64,000 bases of DNA, from NCBI RefSeq assembly GCF_900120195.1, contig NZ_LT635539.1, positions 2,389,441 to 2,453,440 on the forward strand, written 5' to 3'. A program made the translations under genes and the position numbers. Each line of letters opens with the position of its first letter. Positions within the stretch are counted from its first letter, which is position 1. Positions 1 through 9,087 of the stretch are shown here, one piece after another. The notes under the pieces are model-generated. The model worked only from the letters and a program-made list of their open reading frames with translations. It searched no databases and was not told where the DNA came from. Origin of the DNA: Blautia sp. Marseille-P3087 (GTDB lineage: Bacteria > Bacillota > Clostridia > Lachnospirales > Lachnospiraceae).

Positions 1-1
1 T

Positions 2-55
2 GGTCATGATCTGGTTGCAAATGTCAACATGTATGTGGTTTTGAAGATACGATAA
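2..55 (+). CDS. 3' end of an unidentified upstream gene (partial)
   Basis: An open frame enters from before the window and ends in TAA at 53-55, giving a tail of 17 residues that finishes VNMYVVLKIR. An intrinsic terminator follows three bases later, which supports this being a real gene end. The fragment is too short to name a family. The other two forward frames close earlier or lie less well against the terminator. Confidence 0.45.
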   Translation, partial: GHDLVANVNMYVVLKIR

Positions 56-57
56 TG

Positions 58-90
58 AAGCCGGAGCGGATAAAATCTGTTCCGGCTTTT
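58..90 (+). terminator. intrinsic terminator of the upstream gene
   Basis: AAGCCGGA at 58-65 pairs with TCCGGCTT at 81-88 across a 15-base loop, and the 3' arm runs into TTTT. The upstream frame stops at 55. An ATG at 55 lies against this hairpin, which argues against starting the next gene there. Confidence 0.75.
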
Positions 91-126
91 ATGTTTTATA
101 AAGACAAGCATATAAAGGGTGAACAC

Positions 127-1812
127 ATGGAATTTTATCAGTTAAAAATCACAAGAAAAGGAACAAAACCTCCGATATGGAGACGCTGCCTGATACCGGC
201 AGACATTAACTTTGAAAAATTGGCAGAAATGCTGCAGGACATTCTGGAATATCAGAGTACAGATCTGTATGAAATTGAATTTTTCCAGAAAAAAGTCAGA
301 ATTTCCAACCTGACTGCACAGGGAGCAGACACCGCAAAAGGAAACTATGAATATCTGGAAGCCAAAGATACAAAGACTTCAGAGTTTTTTGATACAGAAG
401 CATGGTTTACCTTCCGCGTAAAAGAAGCGGATCTTCCGGAATACCGTGCAGATATTGAGAAAAAGGTTGAAGATGCAGAAATCAAAACAGCTGATGGTGT
501 AAAGAAAGTTTCCACCCCGGTTATTTTGAAAGAGACAAAATCTTCGGACGATGATTTCTGGTCAAAAGAGTCAGAGGAAATCAATACACTTCTTAATAAA
601 AAGTATGGTGTACTCGGACTTGCAGATGTGATCGCAAAGAAAATTACAGAGATGGAGCTGGAATCCGGAGCAGAGCAGCCGGAAGTTTCCTTTACAAGAA
701 ATCCGAAAGTAAAAGATTATCTGAATTCCTATAATAAAGAAGATCTGGTTGAAAGTGCAAAAGAACTGGAGATCCCGTATGAAGGACTTTCCAAAGAAGA
801 GCTTGCAGAGCAGATTGCTGCGAAAGTGCTTGATCCGGAAGTGATGAAATCTATTTTTCTGCAGGCGGATGAATGGGAAATAGATGCTTTTGACCATGCA
901 TCTACAAGAAAATGTTTCCTTGCAACACATAAAGACTGGAAAGAACTGGAATGGTTCAGCAATAAGGGTTACATTGTAGCATACAGTGATAATCATGCAG
1001 AAGTTCCGCAGGAAGTTATTGCTGTTTATAATCAGATCAATACCCCGGAATTACAGGAAAAATGCCGTCAGCTTAGCTGGATGCGTTCCTGCCAGAGTAT
1101 GATGGGACTGATTTATGCAATCGCACCACTCAAGATCGTATACCGCATGTACCGCAAACGCGATGGCTTCAGAGTGAACTATGAAAAGTTCATGGAAATT
1201 CTGAATGAGCTGTCTGAAAAAGATGATATATGCATCATAAAAGGTGATAAGATGATCTGGAAAGCGGTTCTTCAGGACAACCTTTATGAGAAGATCGAAG
1301 AGTTCCAGGGAGACAGAGACTTCTATATTCCGACAGTGGAAGAAATTCTGGACTATGCAAAACACGGATATCCTTCACAGGATGTTTCCTACAGAAAACT
1401 GGCTTCTTTCCTGAGAGATGAACTTCATATTTCAGAAGAAAAGATTGAAGAACTTCTTTACATTGTGTACAAAGAATTTTCCATGGATGGAATGCTTTCT
1501 GACATCATGGAAGAGTTCAAAAAACGTGATATTGTGTTTGATTCTGACCGTCAGATGGAGAGATTTGCTCCGATCATGATGGAAGTAAATAATAACACAA
1601 GAATGCTTGATTTCCGCGGATATACACCAAATGAGGTCAGCCGTGCCGAACAGGCTGCTGCCCCGGCCCCGGTTGCTCCGGCAATGCCGTCTTTCGTACC
1701 GATGGCAAATACTCCGGCAGTAAATATGAAGCCAAAGAAAAAAGTTTATCCAAATGATCCATGCCCGTGTGGAAGTGGAAAGAAATACAAGAAATGTTGC
1801 GGAAGAAACTGA
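127..1812 (+). CDS. SEC-C motif protein with pRiA4b ORF-3-like N-terminus
   Basis: 561 residues. The first ~60 residues (FYQLKIT...PPIWRR at 4-20) resemble the plasmid pRiA4b ORF-3-like domain. Residues ~195-240 form a short charged helical stretch similar to Rho-N/SAP-type modules. A Pro/Ala-rich linker leads to a C-terminal SEC-C zinc motif, CPCGSGKKYKKCC, also found at the end of SecA. The start at 127 is preceded by AAAGGGTGAA; an in-frame ATG at 55 would read through the upstream terminator. The protein is cytoplasmic (no signal peptide or membrane segment). The histidine phosphatase follows 45 bases later, so the two may be cotranscribed. Its function is not known; SEC-C motifs usually bind zinc and mediate protein contacts. 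Confidence 0.85.
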   Translation: MEFYQLKITRKGTKPPIWRRCLIPADINFEKLAEMLQDILEYQSTDLYEIEFFQKKVRISNLTAQGADTAKGNYEYLEAKDTKTSEFFDTEAWFTFRVKEADLPEYRADIEKKVEDAEIKTADGVKKVSTPVILKETKSSDDDFWSKESEEINTLLNKKYGVLGLADVIAKKITEMELESGAEQPEVSFTRNPKVKDYLNSYNKEDLVESAKELEIPYEGLSKEELAEQIAAKVLDPEVMKSIFLQADEWEIDAFDHASTRKCFLATHKDWKELEWFSNKGYIVAYSDNHAEVPQEVIAVYNQINTPELQEKCRQLSWMRSCQSMMGLIYAIAPLKIVYRMYRKRDGFRVNYEKFMEILNELSEKDDICIIKGDKMIWKAVLQDNLYEKIEEFQGDRDFYIPTVEEILDYAKHGYPSQDVSYRKLASFLRDELHISEEKIEELLYIVYKEFSMDGMLSDIMEEFKKRDIVFDSDRQMERFAPIMMEVNNNTRMLDFRGYTPNEVSRAEQAAAPAPVAPAMPSFVPMANTPAVNMKPKKKVYPNDPCPCGSGKKYKKCCGRN

Positions 1813-1857
1813 TATTTAATGAAAGCATAGGGTTTATACAGAAAGGTTGAAACAAAA

Positions 1858-2586
1858 ATGAAATTATTGATTGTGCGTCATGGTGATCCTGATTATTCTA
1901 TAGATTCACTGACTGAGAAAGGCTGGAGAGAGGCAGAGCTTTTATCCAAAAAACTTTCAAAACTTGACATCAAAGATTTTTATGTTTCGACTATGGGACG
2001 TGCGAAGGATACAGCTTCGTGCACATTGAAAAAAATGAACCGTACAGCAACAGAATGCGACTGGCTTCGTGAGTTTGATGTACTGATCCATCGACCGGAT
2101 GTGCCTGACCGCAAAATCTGCGCATGGGACTGGCTGCCGCAGGACTGGACACAGGATGAGCGTTTTTATCAGTACGATCACTGGTTTGAGAATGAAGCCA
2201 TGCAGGAAGCCAACATGAAATATTATTATGATCAGGTAACCGGTGAATTTGATAAAGTTCTTGCAGAGCATGGTTATGTCCGTGACGGACACTACTATAG
2301 AGTAGAAAAAGCTAATAATGATACGCTTGTCTTCTTCTGTCATTTCGGGCTGGGCTGTGTGCTTATAAGTCACCTGCTCAGTATGTCGCCGATGGTACTC
2401 TGGCATAATATGTGTGCAGCTCCGAGTTCTGTTACTACTCTGACAAGTGAAGAACGACGCAAAGGAATCGCAGGTTTCCGTATGAATTCCTATGGAGACA
2501 TTTCCCATTTATATGCATATGATGAACCACCTGCATTTGCAGCACGTTTCTGCGAATGTTATGACAACGATGAACGACATGATTAA
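1858..2586 (+). CDS. histidine phosphatase superfamily protein
   Basis: 242 residues. The catalytic RHG triad is at residues 7-9 (LLIVRHGDPDY), where the histidine would form the phosphohistidine intermediate. A second conserved histidine lies in FFCHFGLG near residue 161. These are marks of the phosphoglycerate mutase-like fold, but the protein is longer than simple cobC/gpmB types and the substrate cannot be told. The ribosome binding site AGAAAGG sits about ten bases before the ATG. No signal peptide is present, so it is cytosolic. A small hairpin (ACTATCC/GGATAGT, 2596-2613) follows the gene but lacks a T-tract. Confidence 0.85.
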   Translation: MKLLIVRHGDPDYSIDSLTEKGWREAELLSKKLSKLDIKDFYVSTMGRAKDTASCTLKKMNRTATECDWLREFDVLIHRPDVPDRKICAWDWLPQDWTQDERFYQYDHWFENEAMQEANMKYYYDQVTGEFDKVLAEHGYVRDGHYYRVEKANNDTLVFFCHFGLGCVLISHLLSMSPMVLWHNMCAAPSSVTTLTSEERRKGIAGFRMNSYGDISHLYAYDEPPAFAARFCECYDNDERHD

Positions 2587-2702
2587 ATAACAAAGACTAT
2601 CCTTTTGGATAGTTCCATCTGTAATCCTCTTTTGATACAATTATTTTATGATAATTCGATTACATAAGATAAATTGTGCGAATCAAAGGAGGATTATTTT
2701 TT

Positions 2703-5700
2703 ATGAAGAGAAAGACACTGGCTTTAATACTGGCAGCGGCTCTGACAGTAACTAGCGTGGAAGGAACGGCGGTTATGGCAAGCGCAGCCGAGTTCACATC
2801 GGAGGCTGTGGAAGAAACAGAGGCAGAATTGGAGACTGCGCCGGAAGATAGTGCTGATGTAGCAGTTTTGTCGGATCAGGGGGATTCATCTGAGTTGAAT
2901 GAGATTGAAATTTCTGACAGTGAATCACAGGATAGCGATAGCGCAGAAGAGCAGATTGATGTATTCGAAGAGACGCAGGACGGTGCGGATGAAGAGGGAA
3001 TAGAGATCACTGATGAAGAAGCGTTGACAGATGCAGACGCAGAGAATGAGGAAACGAATATTGAAGTTTTTTCTGACGGAGATGAAAGCACACCGACACT
3101 GACTGGTATGGAAGTAAAGGGAATAAGTGAGAATACCATGCGTGACGGTGTGGCAGGGATAGACTATTATGTTGCAGTTCAGATTACGTTAAAATTTGCT
3201 GATGATACGACTTCAGAGTTCATTTTTCCATTAGGTGAAACATCATATTGCGATGCTGAAAAGACAAAAGGATATACGATAAGGGCATCGCTGAGAAGAG
3301 GACCCGCAGGTGAAGATTTAATGGGACAGAAATTGCCGAAGGGCAATTACTATCTGTATTTTAAATGTGATGAAGATGAAACTATAAGCGCAGATATTCC
3401 TGCATATATACATAATCTTGAAGAAGTTGGAGTGTGCCAGAGTGAAATTACGACAGGAGAAACCCCAGTGATTTCGGTCAGAAATGCATACAGATATTAT
3501 AAATTTGTGCCGCAAAGAGACGGTATTTACCAGGGCAGCACGAGTTCAGCCTATTGCATTCCATGGATTGAAGATAAATCTGCGGATGAAAGTACATCTT
3601 ATAAAATCTATAAAAAACTTGAGGGCAGCAGGTGGGAGCTGAAAGCAAAGGAACCGGTTTATTTTCAGGTATATGGCGGAGATAAGGATGACTCTTCAAA
3701 TGAAACGGCAACTATTACTTTAAGCGAAGTGCCACAGCTTGAAAGTATCAGCACCACACAGTCAGAAGTTACTTTGCTTGAGAATTACGAAACTTGGTAT
3801 GGTGAAGCAATTTCGCGCCTTCTGCGCTTTAACTATACGAATCAGGAACCTAAGGATTTTGACGTAAAATTTGGTTATGCAACGTACAGAGATCCTGATG
3901 GAAATATAGTAATGTCAGATCTTGTTTATGCAGATGGTGAAAATAAGGGAAAGTCGTTTGACTGGAACAATGCATATGTGCCGAAAGGTTCTTATACGTA
4001 CATTTTTACATTAGAAAAAGATGGTCAGGAACTTATGAAAGTGAAGGTTCCAATAAAAGTAGAATCTCTGGCAGACCGTTATGCTCAGCTGAATAGCATC
4101 AAAGAAGGAACACAGGAAATAGATATAACCAACAGACAGTTTTATAAATTTGAACCGGAAGTAACCGGAGACTATATGATCAGCGCAGAAACAGGGCTGT
4201 CGTATTTAGTAATAGAAGTGAAGGAAGACGGAACAACTGAGCGTCTGAATGAAATTAACGGAAGGGTTTTGTACAAACTTGAACAGGGTCATAAATATAT
4301 CATTGATATTTATAATCATACGACAGATACCACCAGTACGAACCTGACTCTGAAACGACTGGCGAAAACGGAGTCTGTGGAAATTATATCTTATATGCCG
4401 CAGGAAATTAAGTGTATAGAGGGGCAGAAACCGGAATTCAATTTTATAAAAGTACGTATTAATACAGAAAAAGGATCTGAGGTTAGAAAACTGAATTACG
4501 GTGGTATTTTCGGAGTGGAAACAGATTCATATGGAAAGACTCTGAAATATTCCTTATATAAAAAAGAAAATGATCAGTATACGGAAGTATACGATCCGGA
4601 AGCAGGAGAATATGTATACAGAGTATTTTATGATGGCATAGAAGCGACGACTTCTATTCCGGTACATATTGCTTCTTTTGAAGAAGTGGCTCCGCAGGAT
4701 AGCTTAGAAGAAGGCGAGAGCAAGACACTTTCAGCGAAAGACAATCAGATTTCTGCAAGGTATCTGGCTAATTTCACAGGCAGACACCGGTTTGAATTTA
4801 ATAAGAAGGTAAATGTGTATTGTGTTGGGGATACAGGTACATCAAAGACCTATTCAAACGTTTCGGAATTTTGCGAAAAACTTGTAAGAGGAAACGCGTA
4901 CTATCTGTACATTACATCAGACACAGGACTTGAAGATCTTCAGGTCAAAGTTACGGAATTGCAGAAACCGGTGAAGCTGGAAATACTTGCAGATAAGAAC
5001 GAATACATTGCGGGCATAGATGATCTGTCGAATATCAATCTTCGAACCAGAGTTACATACAGTGATGGGTCTGGGCAGATAATAGGAATGAATGATCCGG
5101 TATACGGAGGTATGCTGTCATACAGAGCCAGTACAGAAGGTGGAAAAACAGCGGAATACTACAGTCTACTGACAGAAGGAGAATGGAACTGTGTACCGTA
5201 TATTTACGGACAGGGGAATGAAATCTCACTGAGTGGAACTGAGATAATAGGTACAACAATTAAGGTAACGATGCCGAATGCAGAGAATCTTGAGGAGCTT
5301 GAAGAGGGGGCTTCAAAGACTGTCGAACCTGTAAAACGTAAATTTTATAAATTTATACCGAAAACAAGTGCCGGTTATGAAGTGAAGGTTTCTGACGGAG
5401 CGACTGTAAATGTGTATTCAGTTTATGATGGCAGCTTATCAAATCATGGAAGTATGCCGAATCTGACTACGGGTGTAACATATTTTGTCATGGTTTCCAC
5501 ACCGTATTCTGTAGATTTGCAGATCAAGAAAAGAGAGAATGCAGAAGATGATGGATATGTGATGGATGAAAAGTATGATCAGACATTTAACCTCAATGAC
5601 ATGCATAGGGAGGAACCGCTTTATTTTATATTTAAACCGACTGAAACAGGGTATTATAAGTTCTGGACAGAAGGTAATGTATATCCATATGTTGCACTTT

Positions 5701-7961
5701 ATGAAGAAGATAAGAATATTGGAGATGTTTATCCTTATGCGGCAGATAATGTCGTCCTGACAGCAAAACTGGAAAAAGGAAAAACTTATGGATATTTAGT
5801 GATCTGGGATCCATATAAGGGGTCAAATCTTACCGTACATTTTGCAAAGACAGAACATCAGAGCATCAAGAGTCTGGAACTGGTTCTGAAAAAAGGTGCG
5901 ACAGAGGATGCAATGACAGTTATGAACGGAGTACTGGATGTATATGATCTTCGGATTAATTATGCAGATCATTCCACTCTGGTTGAAGCTGCATCGGAAT
6001 TCAGATCCTGGGGTTCATATGACTGTGAAGGAAGCGATGAATATGGCAATAAGTGGAAGATATTTGTAGATAACAGCGAAGCAGTGCTGGATGCAAAAGA
6101 CACAAAGTACGAGATAAAACTGACATATTATGATCCTGAAAAGGAAAACACATATCAGAATACGGTTTGGATTCCGGTCAAAGGAATCGAGGGCATGAAG
6201 GCTATTGAAAATGGCACTTCTGTAAAACCATTCCAGAATAGTGGTGTAGATGCATATTTTACCTTTACACCATCTGAGTCAGGCGAATACATTATGCAGT
6301 TTGAGACAGAAGATGGAGAAGCGATACCATATGCTTATGCCTACAGTTATAATGTGCGATATAGTGACTTTCAGTCTATAGAAGTAAAGAGTGTACCTGC
6401 AGAGACACTTAACGAAAAAAGTGTAACTGCAATGCTTACCGGTGGTGAGACATATCTTGTCAGAGTCGGCAGAAGGAACATGGACTGTAACGGAAGCACC
6501 TCCTTCAAAATCGAAAAGGCAAAAACAGTAAAAAGTGTAGAATTCAAGAATAAACCGATTCAGAATACGGTGTATAACACAGATGGTAATATAGAGGCTT
6601 CTCTGGAAGGACTGATTCTGACAGTTTACTACAAAGACGGAACTGAGGAAGATGTTGCTTATGGCGAAAATGATGCAGCAGGATATGGTATAACCGTAGA
6701 GGATGGGTATTGGAAAGATGCAGATACCTACACAGTCACTGTATCACTTCGAAAGTATTATCTTCAGGTAGATTATAAGAGAGTAGATATTCCGGATGAG
6801 ATACAGACAGTGAATACAGGTATCAGTACAAAGATTCCTGCATCTGATCAGGTGGTTGTTCCGGTAATGTTTACCCCGAAAAAAACAGGTTATTATTTTG
6901 TTGATGTGGAAAATGGTTCTGTAAGCAGTGTACAAAAACTGGCAGCACAGGAGTCAGCGCAGGCCCGGATGCGTGGAACAGGAACTTCTTCGAATGCCGG
7001 AGATACGCAGTATTTTGAAGTAGATACTAGTTATATGATCTACATTTATACAAATAAAAAAGAATCTACGGTGACCATCCGGGAAGGTGCATGCAAATGG
7101 GAAACAATTGCAGGAACCATTGTTAAAGCCTCCTGTACAACCGGTGCATCCTGCAAACAGGAATGCAAAGTTCATAACCATACACGTGTGGTTGAAGGTG
7201 ATAAAGCAGCCGGTCACGGTTACAGTTCATGGAAAGTAACGAGGGAAGCTGACTGTACGAGAGCCGGTGAGAAACAGAGAAGATGTGTTTATTGTGGTCA
7301 TGTAGAGAAGGTACAGACGGAACCGGCTAAAGGACATAAATATGGGTACTGGAAAACGACAAAAGAATCCACTGTCCTTAATACAGGACAGAAGGAACGT
7401 ATCTGTCGCGTATGTAAAAAGAAAGAGAAAAAATCTATTGCGAAACTGAAGGCAACGATCAGTTTAAATGTATCAGGTACGATTCCGCTTAAGACGAGAC
7501 AGACTTTCACAGCAAGAGTTACGATGGGAAAAGGCGACAGAGTTGTTTCCTGGAAGTCGAGCAATACAAGAGTCGTTTCTGTTGATAAAAACGGCAAAGT
7601 AAAAGGACTGAGAGCAGGTAAAACTGCGACGATCACTGTGCAGCTTCGGAGCGGTCTGAAAAAAAGTTTTAAGGTCAACGTTCAGAATGCAAATGTTGCG
7701 ACAAGATCTCTGCAGGTGACAAATGCGTCTACCAGAAAGAGGGTTTCTTCACGGGTAAGTCTGAAACGCAGACAGACATTGAAACTTGCGGTGACACTCT
7801 CGCCAATTACAAGCAGAGAGAGAGTAGAGTATTTTTCTTCTGATAAGAGAATTGTAAGTGTATCTTCCAGAGGTGTGATCAGAGCAAACAGGACAGGCAG
7901 AGCAATCATTACTGTCAAATCCGGAAGAAAAATTTACAGGATCAGAATAACAGTTAAATAA
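2703..7961 (+). CDS. very large secreted repeat protein with C-terminal BIG2-like domains
   Basis: 1752 residues. A signal peptide (MKRKTLALILAAALTV..., predicted cut after ASAA near residue 30) leads into an extremely acidic region to ~residue 130. A module with the core YxFxPxxxGxY recurs near residues 263, 479, 880, 973, 1184 and 1385, with a weaker copy near 685. It resembles the extracellular beta-sandwich (PPC-like) modules. Residues ~1463-1578 hold a Cys-rich stretch with CVYC and CRVC pairs and GH motifs. Two bacterial Ig-like (BIG2) domains follow (~1580-1660 and ~1666-1752). There is no LPXTG or other sorting signal, so surface retention is unexplained; the basic tail may bind wall polymers. 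AAAGGAGG lies ten bases before the chosen ATG. It is probably an adhesin or matrix protein. Confidence 0.8.
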   Translation: MKRKTLALILAAALTVTSVEGTAVMASAAEFTSEAVEETEAELETAPEDSADVAVLSDQGDSSELNEIEISDSESQDSDSAEEQIDVFEETQDGADEEGIEITDEEALTDADAENEETNIEVFSDGDESTPTLTGMEVKGISENTMRDGVAGIDYYVAVQITLKFADDTTSEFIFPLGETSYCDAEKTKGYTIRASLRRGPAGEDLMGQKLPKGNYYLYFKCDEDETISADIPAYIHNLEEVGVCQSEITTGETPVISVRNAYRYYKFVPQRDGIYQGSTSSAYCIPWIEDKSADESTSYKIYKKLEGSRWELKAKEPVYFQVYGGDKDDSSNETATITLSEVPQLESISTTQSEVTLLENYETWYGEAISRLLRFNYTNQEPKDFDVKFGYATYRDPDGNIVMSDLVYADGENKGKSFDWNNAYVPKGSYTYIFTLEKDGQELMKVKVPIKVESLADRYAQLNSIKEGTQEIDITNRQFYKFEPEVTGDYMISAETGLSYLVIEVKEDGTTERLNEINGRVLYKLEQGHKYIIDIYNHTTDTTSTNLTLKRLAKTESVEIISYMPQEIKCIEGQKPEFNFIKVRINTEKGSEVRKLNYGGIFGVETDSYGKTLKYSLYKKENDQYTEVYDPEAGEYVYRVFYDGIEATTSIPVHIASFEEVAPQDSLEEGESKTLSAKDNQISARYLANFTGRHRFEFNKKVNVYCVGDTGTSKTYSNVSEFCEKLVRGNAYYLYITSDTGLEDLQVKVTELQKPVKLEILADKNEYIAGIDDLSNINLRTRVTYSDGSGQIIGMNDPVYGGMLSYRASTEGGKTAEYYSLLTEGEWNCVPYIYGQGNEISLSGTEIIGTTIKVTMPNAENLEELEEGASKTVEPVKRKFYKFIPKTSAGYEVKVSDGATVNVYSVYDGSLSNHGSMPNLTTGVTYFVMVSTPYSVDLQIKKRENAEDDGYVMDEKYDQTFNLNDMHREEPLYFIFKPTETGYYKFWTEGNVYPYVALYEEDKNIGDVYPYAADNVVLTAKLEKGKTYGYLVIWDPYKGSNLTVHFAKTEHQSIKSLELVLKKGATEDAMTVMNGVLDVYDLRINYADHSTLVEAASEFRSWGSYDCEGSDEYGNKWKIFVDNSEAVLDAKDTKYEIKLTYYDPEKENTYQNTVWIPVKGIEGMKAIENGTSVKPFQNSGVDAYFTFTPSESGEYIMQFETEDGEAIPYAYAYSYNVRYSDFQSIEVKSVPAETLNEKSVTAMLTGGETYLVRVGRRNMDCNGSTSFKIEKAKTVKSVEFKNKPIQNTVYNTDGNIEASLEGLILTVYYKDGTEEDVAYGENDAAGYGITVEDGYWKDADTYTVTVSLRKYYLQVDYKRVDIPDEIQTVNTGISTKIPASDQVVVPVMFTPKKTGYYFVDVENGSVSSVQKLAAQESAQARMRGTGTSSNAGDTQYFEVDTSYMIYIYTNKKESTVTIREGACKWETIAGTIVKASCTTGASCKQECKVHNHTRVVEGDKAAGHGYSSWKVTREADCTRAGEKQRRCVYCGHVEKVQTEPAKGHKYGYWKTTKESTVLNTGQKERICRVCKKKEKKSIAKLKATISLNVSGTIPLKTRQTFTARVTMGKGDRVVSWKSSNTRVVSVDKNGKVKGLRAGKTATITVQLRSGLKKSFKVNVQNANVATRSLQVTNASTRKRVSSRVSLKRRQTLKLAVTLSPITSRERVEYFSSDKRIVSVSSRGVIRANRTGRAIITVKSGRKIYRIRITVK

Positions 7962-7988
7962 AATGTGAGATATTTGATACAAAAAGTC

Positions 7989-8024
7989 ATGCCGGGGGAA
8001 ATCAATCCTCCGGCATTGCTTTTT
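7989..8024 (+). terminator. intrinsic terminator after the large secreted protein
   Basis: ATGCCGGGGG at 7989-7998 pairs with CCTCCGGCAT at 8007-8016 and is followed by TTTTT. It sits 27 bases after the stop codon. Confidence 0.8.
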
Positions 8025-8143
8025 GTACTTTCAAAACAAAGCATTTCGCGATACAATAGGAGCAGATGTAAAATATGAATTTGAGGATTAACAAATGAAT
8101 GAAAAAATCCTGAAAGAGAACAAAAGTCAAAAGGAGAAAATAT

Positions 8144-9085
8144 TTGATTTCAAAGACAATGCGCACGATCTTACACGCACTATCTTATGGAAATATTGAG
8201 GTGGAAGCATCCAGGCGGCTGGCAGATATCAAGAAGCTGGATGCAATGCGGATTTTTTTTAAGACATTAGATACAAAGGTTTATAATGGGAATCACGAGG
8301 TGCCGGTGCGGCTTTATTTTCCATCGGAGGAAGCCATGAGCGGCGATGTAGTAGAGGGAGAAAAATATCCGGTACTGCTGTTTTTTCATGGTGGCGGCTG
8401 GGTGACTGAAAGCATCGAAAATTATGACCGGGTATGCAGCCGGATGGCGCAGTCCACCGGACATATCGTGATGTCGGTGGAATACCGCCTGGCACCAGAA
8501 TACCGTTTTCCGATTCCGTTTGAAGACTGTTATGAGGCGGCAAAAGCACTCTATACAGGGCGGTTGATATTACCTGCTGATCCGGATCGAATCACGATCA
8601 TCGGGGACAGTGCGGGCGGAAATCTGGCAGCGGCGGTTTGCCTGAAAGCCCGTAATACAGGAGATTTTACACCGAAAAAACAGATTCTGATCTATCCGGC
8701 AGTAAACAACTGTTATACAGCAAAATCACCTTACAGATCAGTACAGGAAAACGGAGAAGACTATCTTCTCACGGCAGCCAAAATGGAAGATTATCTGACC
8801 CTGTATGAGAGTTGTGCAGAGGACAGAAATAATCCGTATTTCTCTCCGCTGATGGAAAAAGACTATACAAATTTACCTGACACACTGATTCTTACAGCGG
8901 AATTTGACCCTCTCCGTGATGAGGGCGAAGAATATGGAAAACGATTAAAAGAAGCCGGAAATTATGTGGAAATACACAGGGTTTCGGATGCGCTTCATGG
9001 CTATTTTGCACTTGGAATCAGATTTTTGCATGTACAGGAAAGTTTTGATATTATGAATCGTTTTTTAAGTAAAGGAAGCGAATAA
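8144..9085 (+). CDS. alpha/beta hydrolase, hormone-sensitive-lipase-type esterase
   Basis: 313 residues. The oxyanion motif HGGGW is at 82-86 and the nucleophile elbow GDSAGG at 154-159 (Ser156). The rest of the triad is visible as Asp255 (FDPLRDEG) and His285 (LHGYF). This matches the hormone-sensitive lipase/carboxylesterase group, which hydrolyses short acyl or acetyl esters. The start is a TTG with AAGGAG seven bases upstream; the next ATG (8159) has no ribosome binding site. No signal peptide is present. The gene ends two bases before the acyltransferase-like gene, so the pair is probably cotranscribed and may act on the same esters. Confidence 0.88.
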   Translation: MISKTMRTILHALSYGNIEVEASRRLADIKKLDAMRIFFKTLDTKVYNGNHEVPVRLYFPSEEAMSGDVVEGEKYPVLLFFHGGGWVTESIENYDRVCSRMAQSTGHIVMSVEYRLAPEYRFPIPFEDCYEAAKALYTGRLILPADPDRITIIGDSAGGNLAAAVCLKARNTGDFTPKKQILIYPAVNNCYTAKSPYRSVQENGEDYLLTAAKMEDYLTLYESCAEDRNNPYFSPLMEKDYTNLPDTLILTAEFDPLRDEGEEYGKRLKEAGNYVEIHRVSDALHGYFALGIRFLHVQESFDIMNRFLSKGSE

Positions 9086-9087
9086 AC

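Noticed and set aside
8142-8154. FabT-like site TTTGATTTCAAA at the esterase start
   Set aside because: It has the wrong spacing (two bases, not three) and overlaps the start codon; no promoter is adjacent.
8095-8199. 34-codon frame overlapping the esterase start
   Set aside because: No ribosome binding site of its own and no similarity; the esterase TTG start explains the region.
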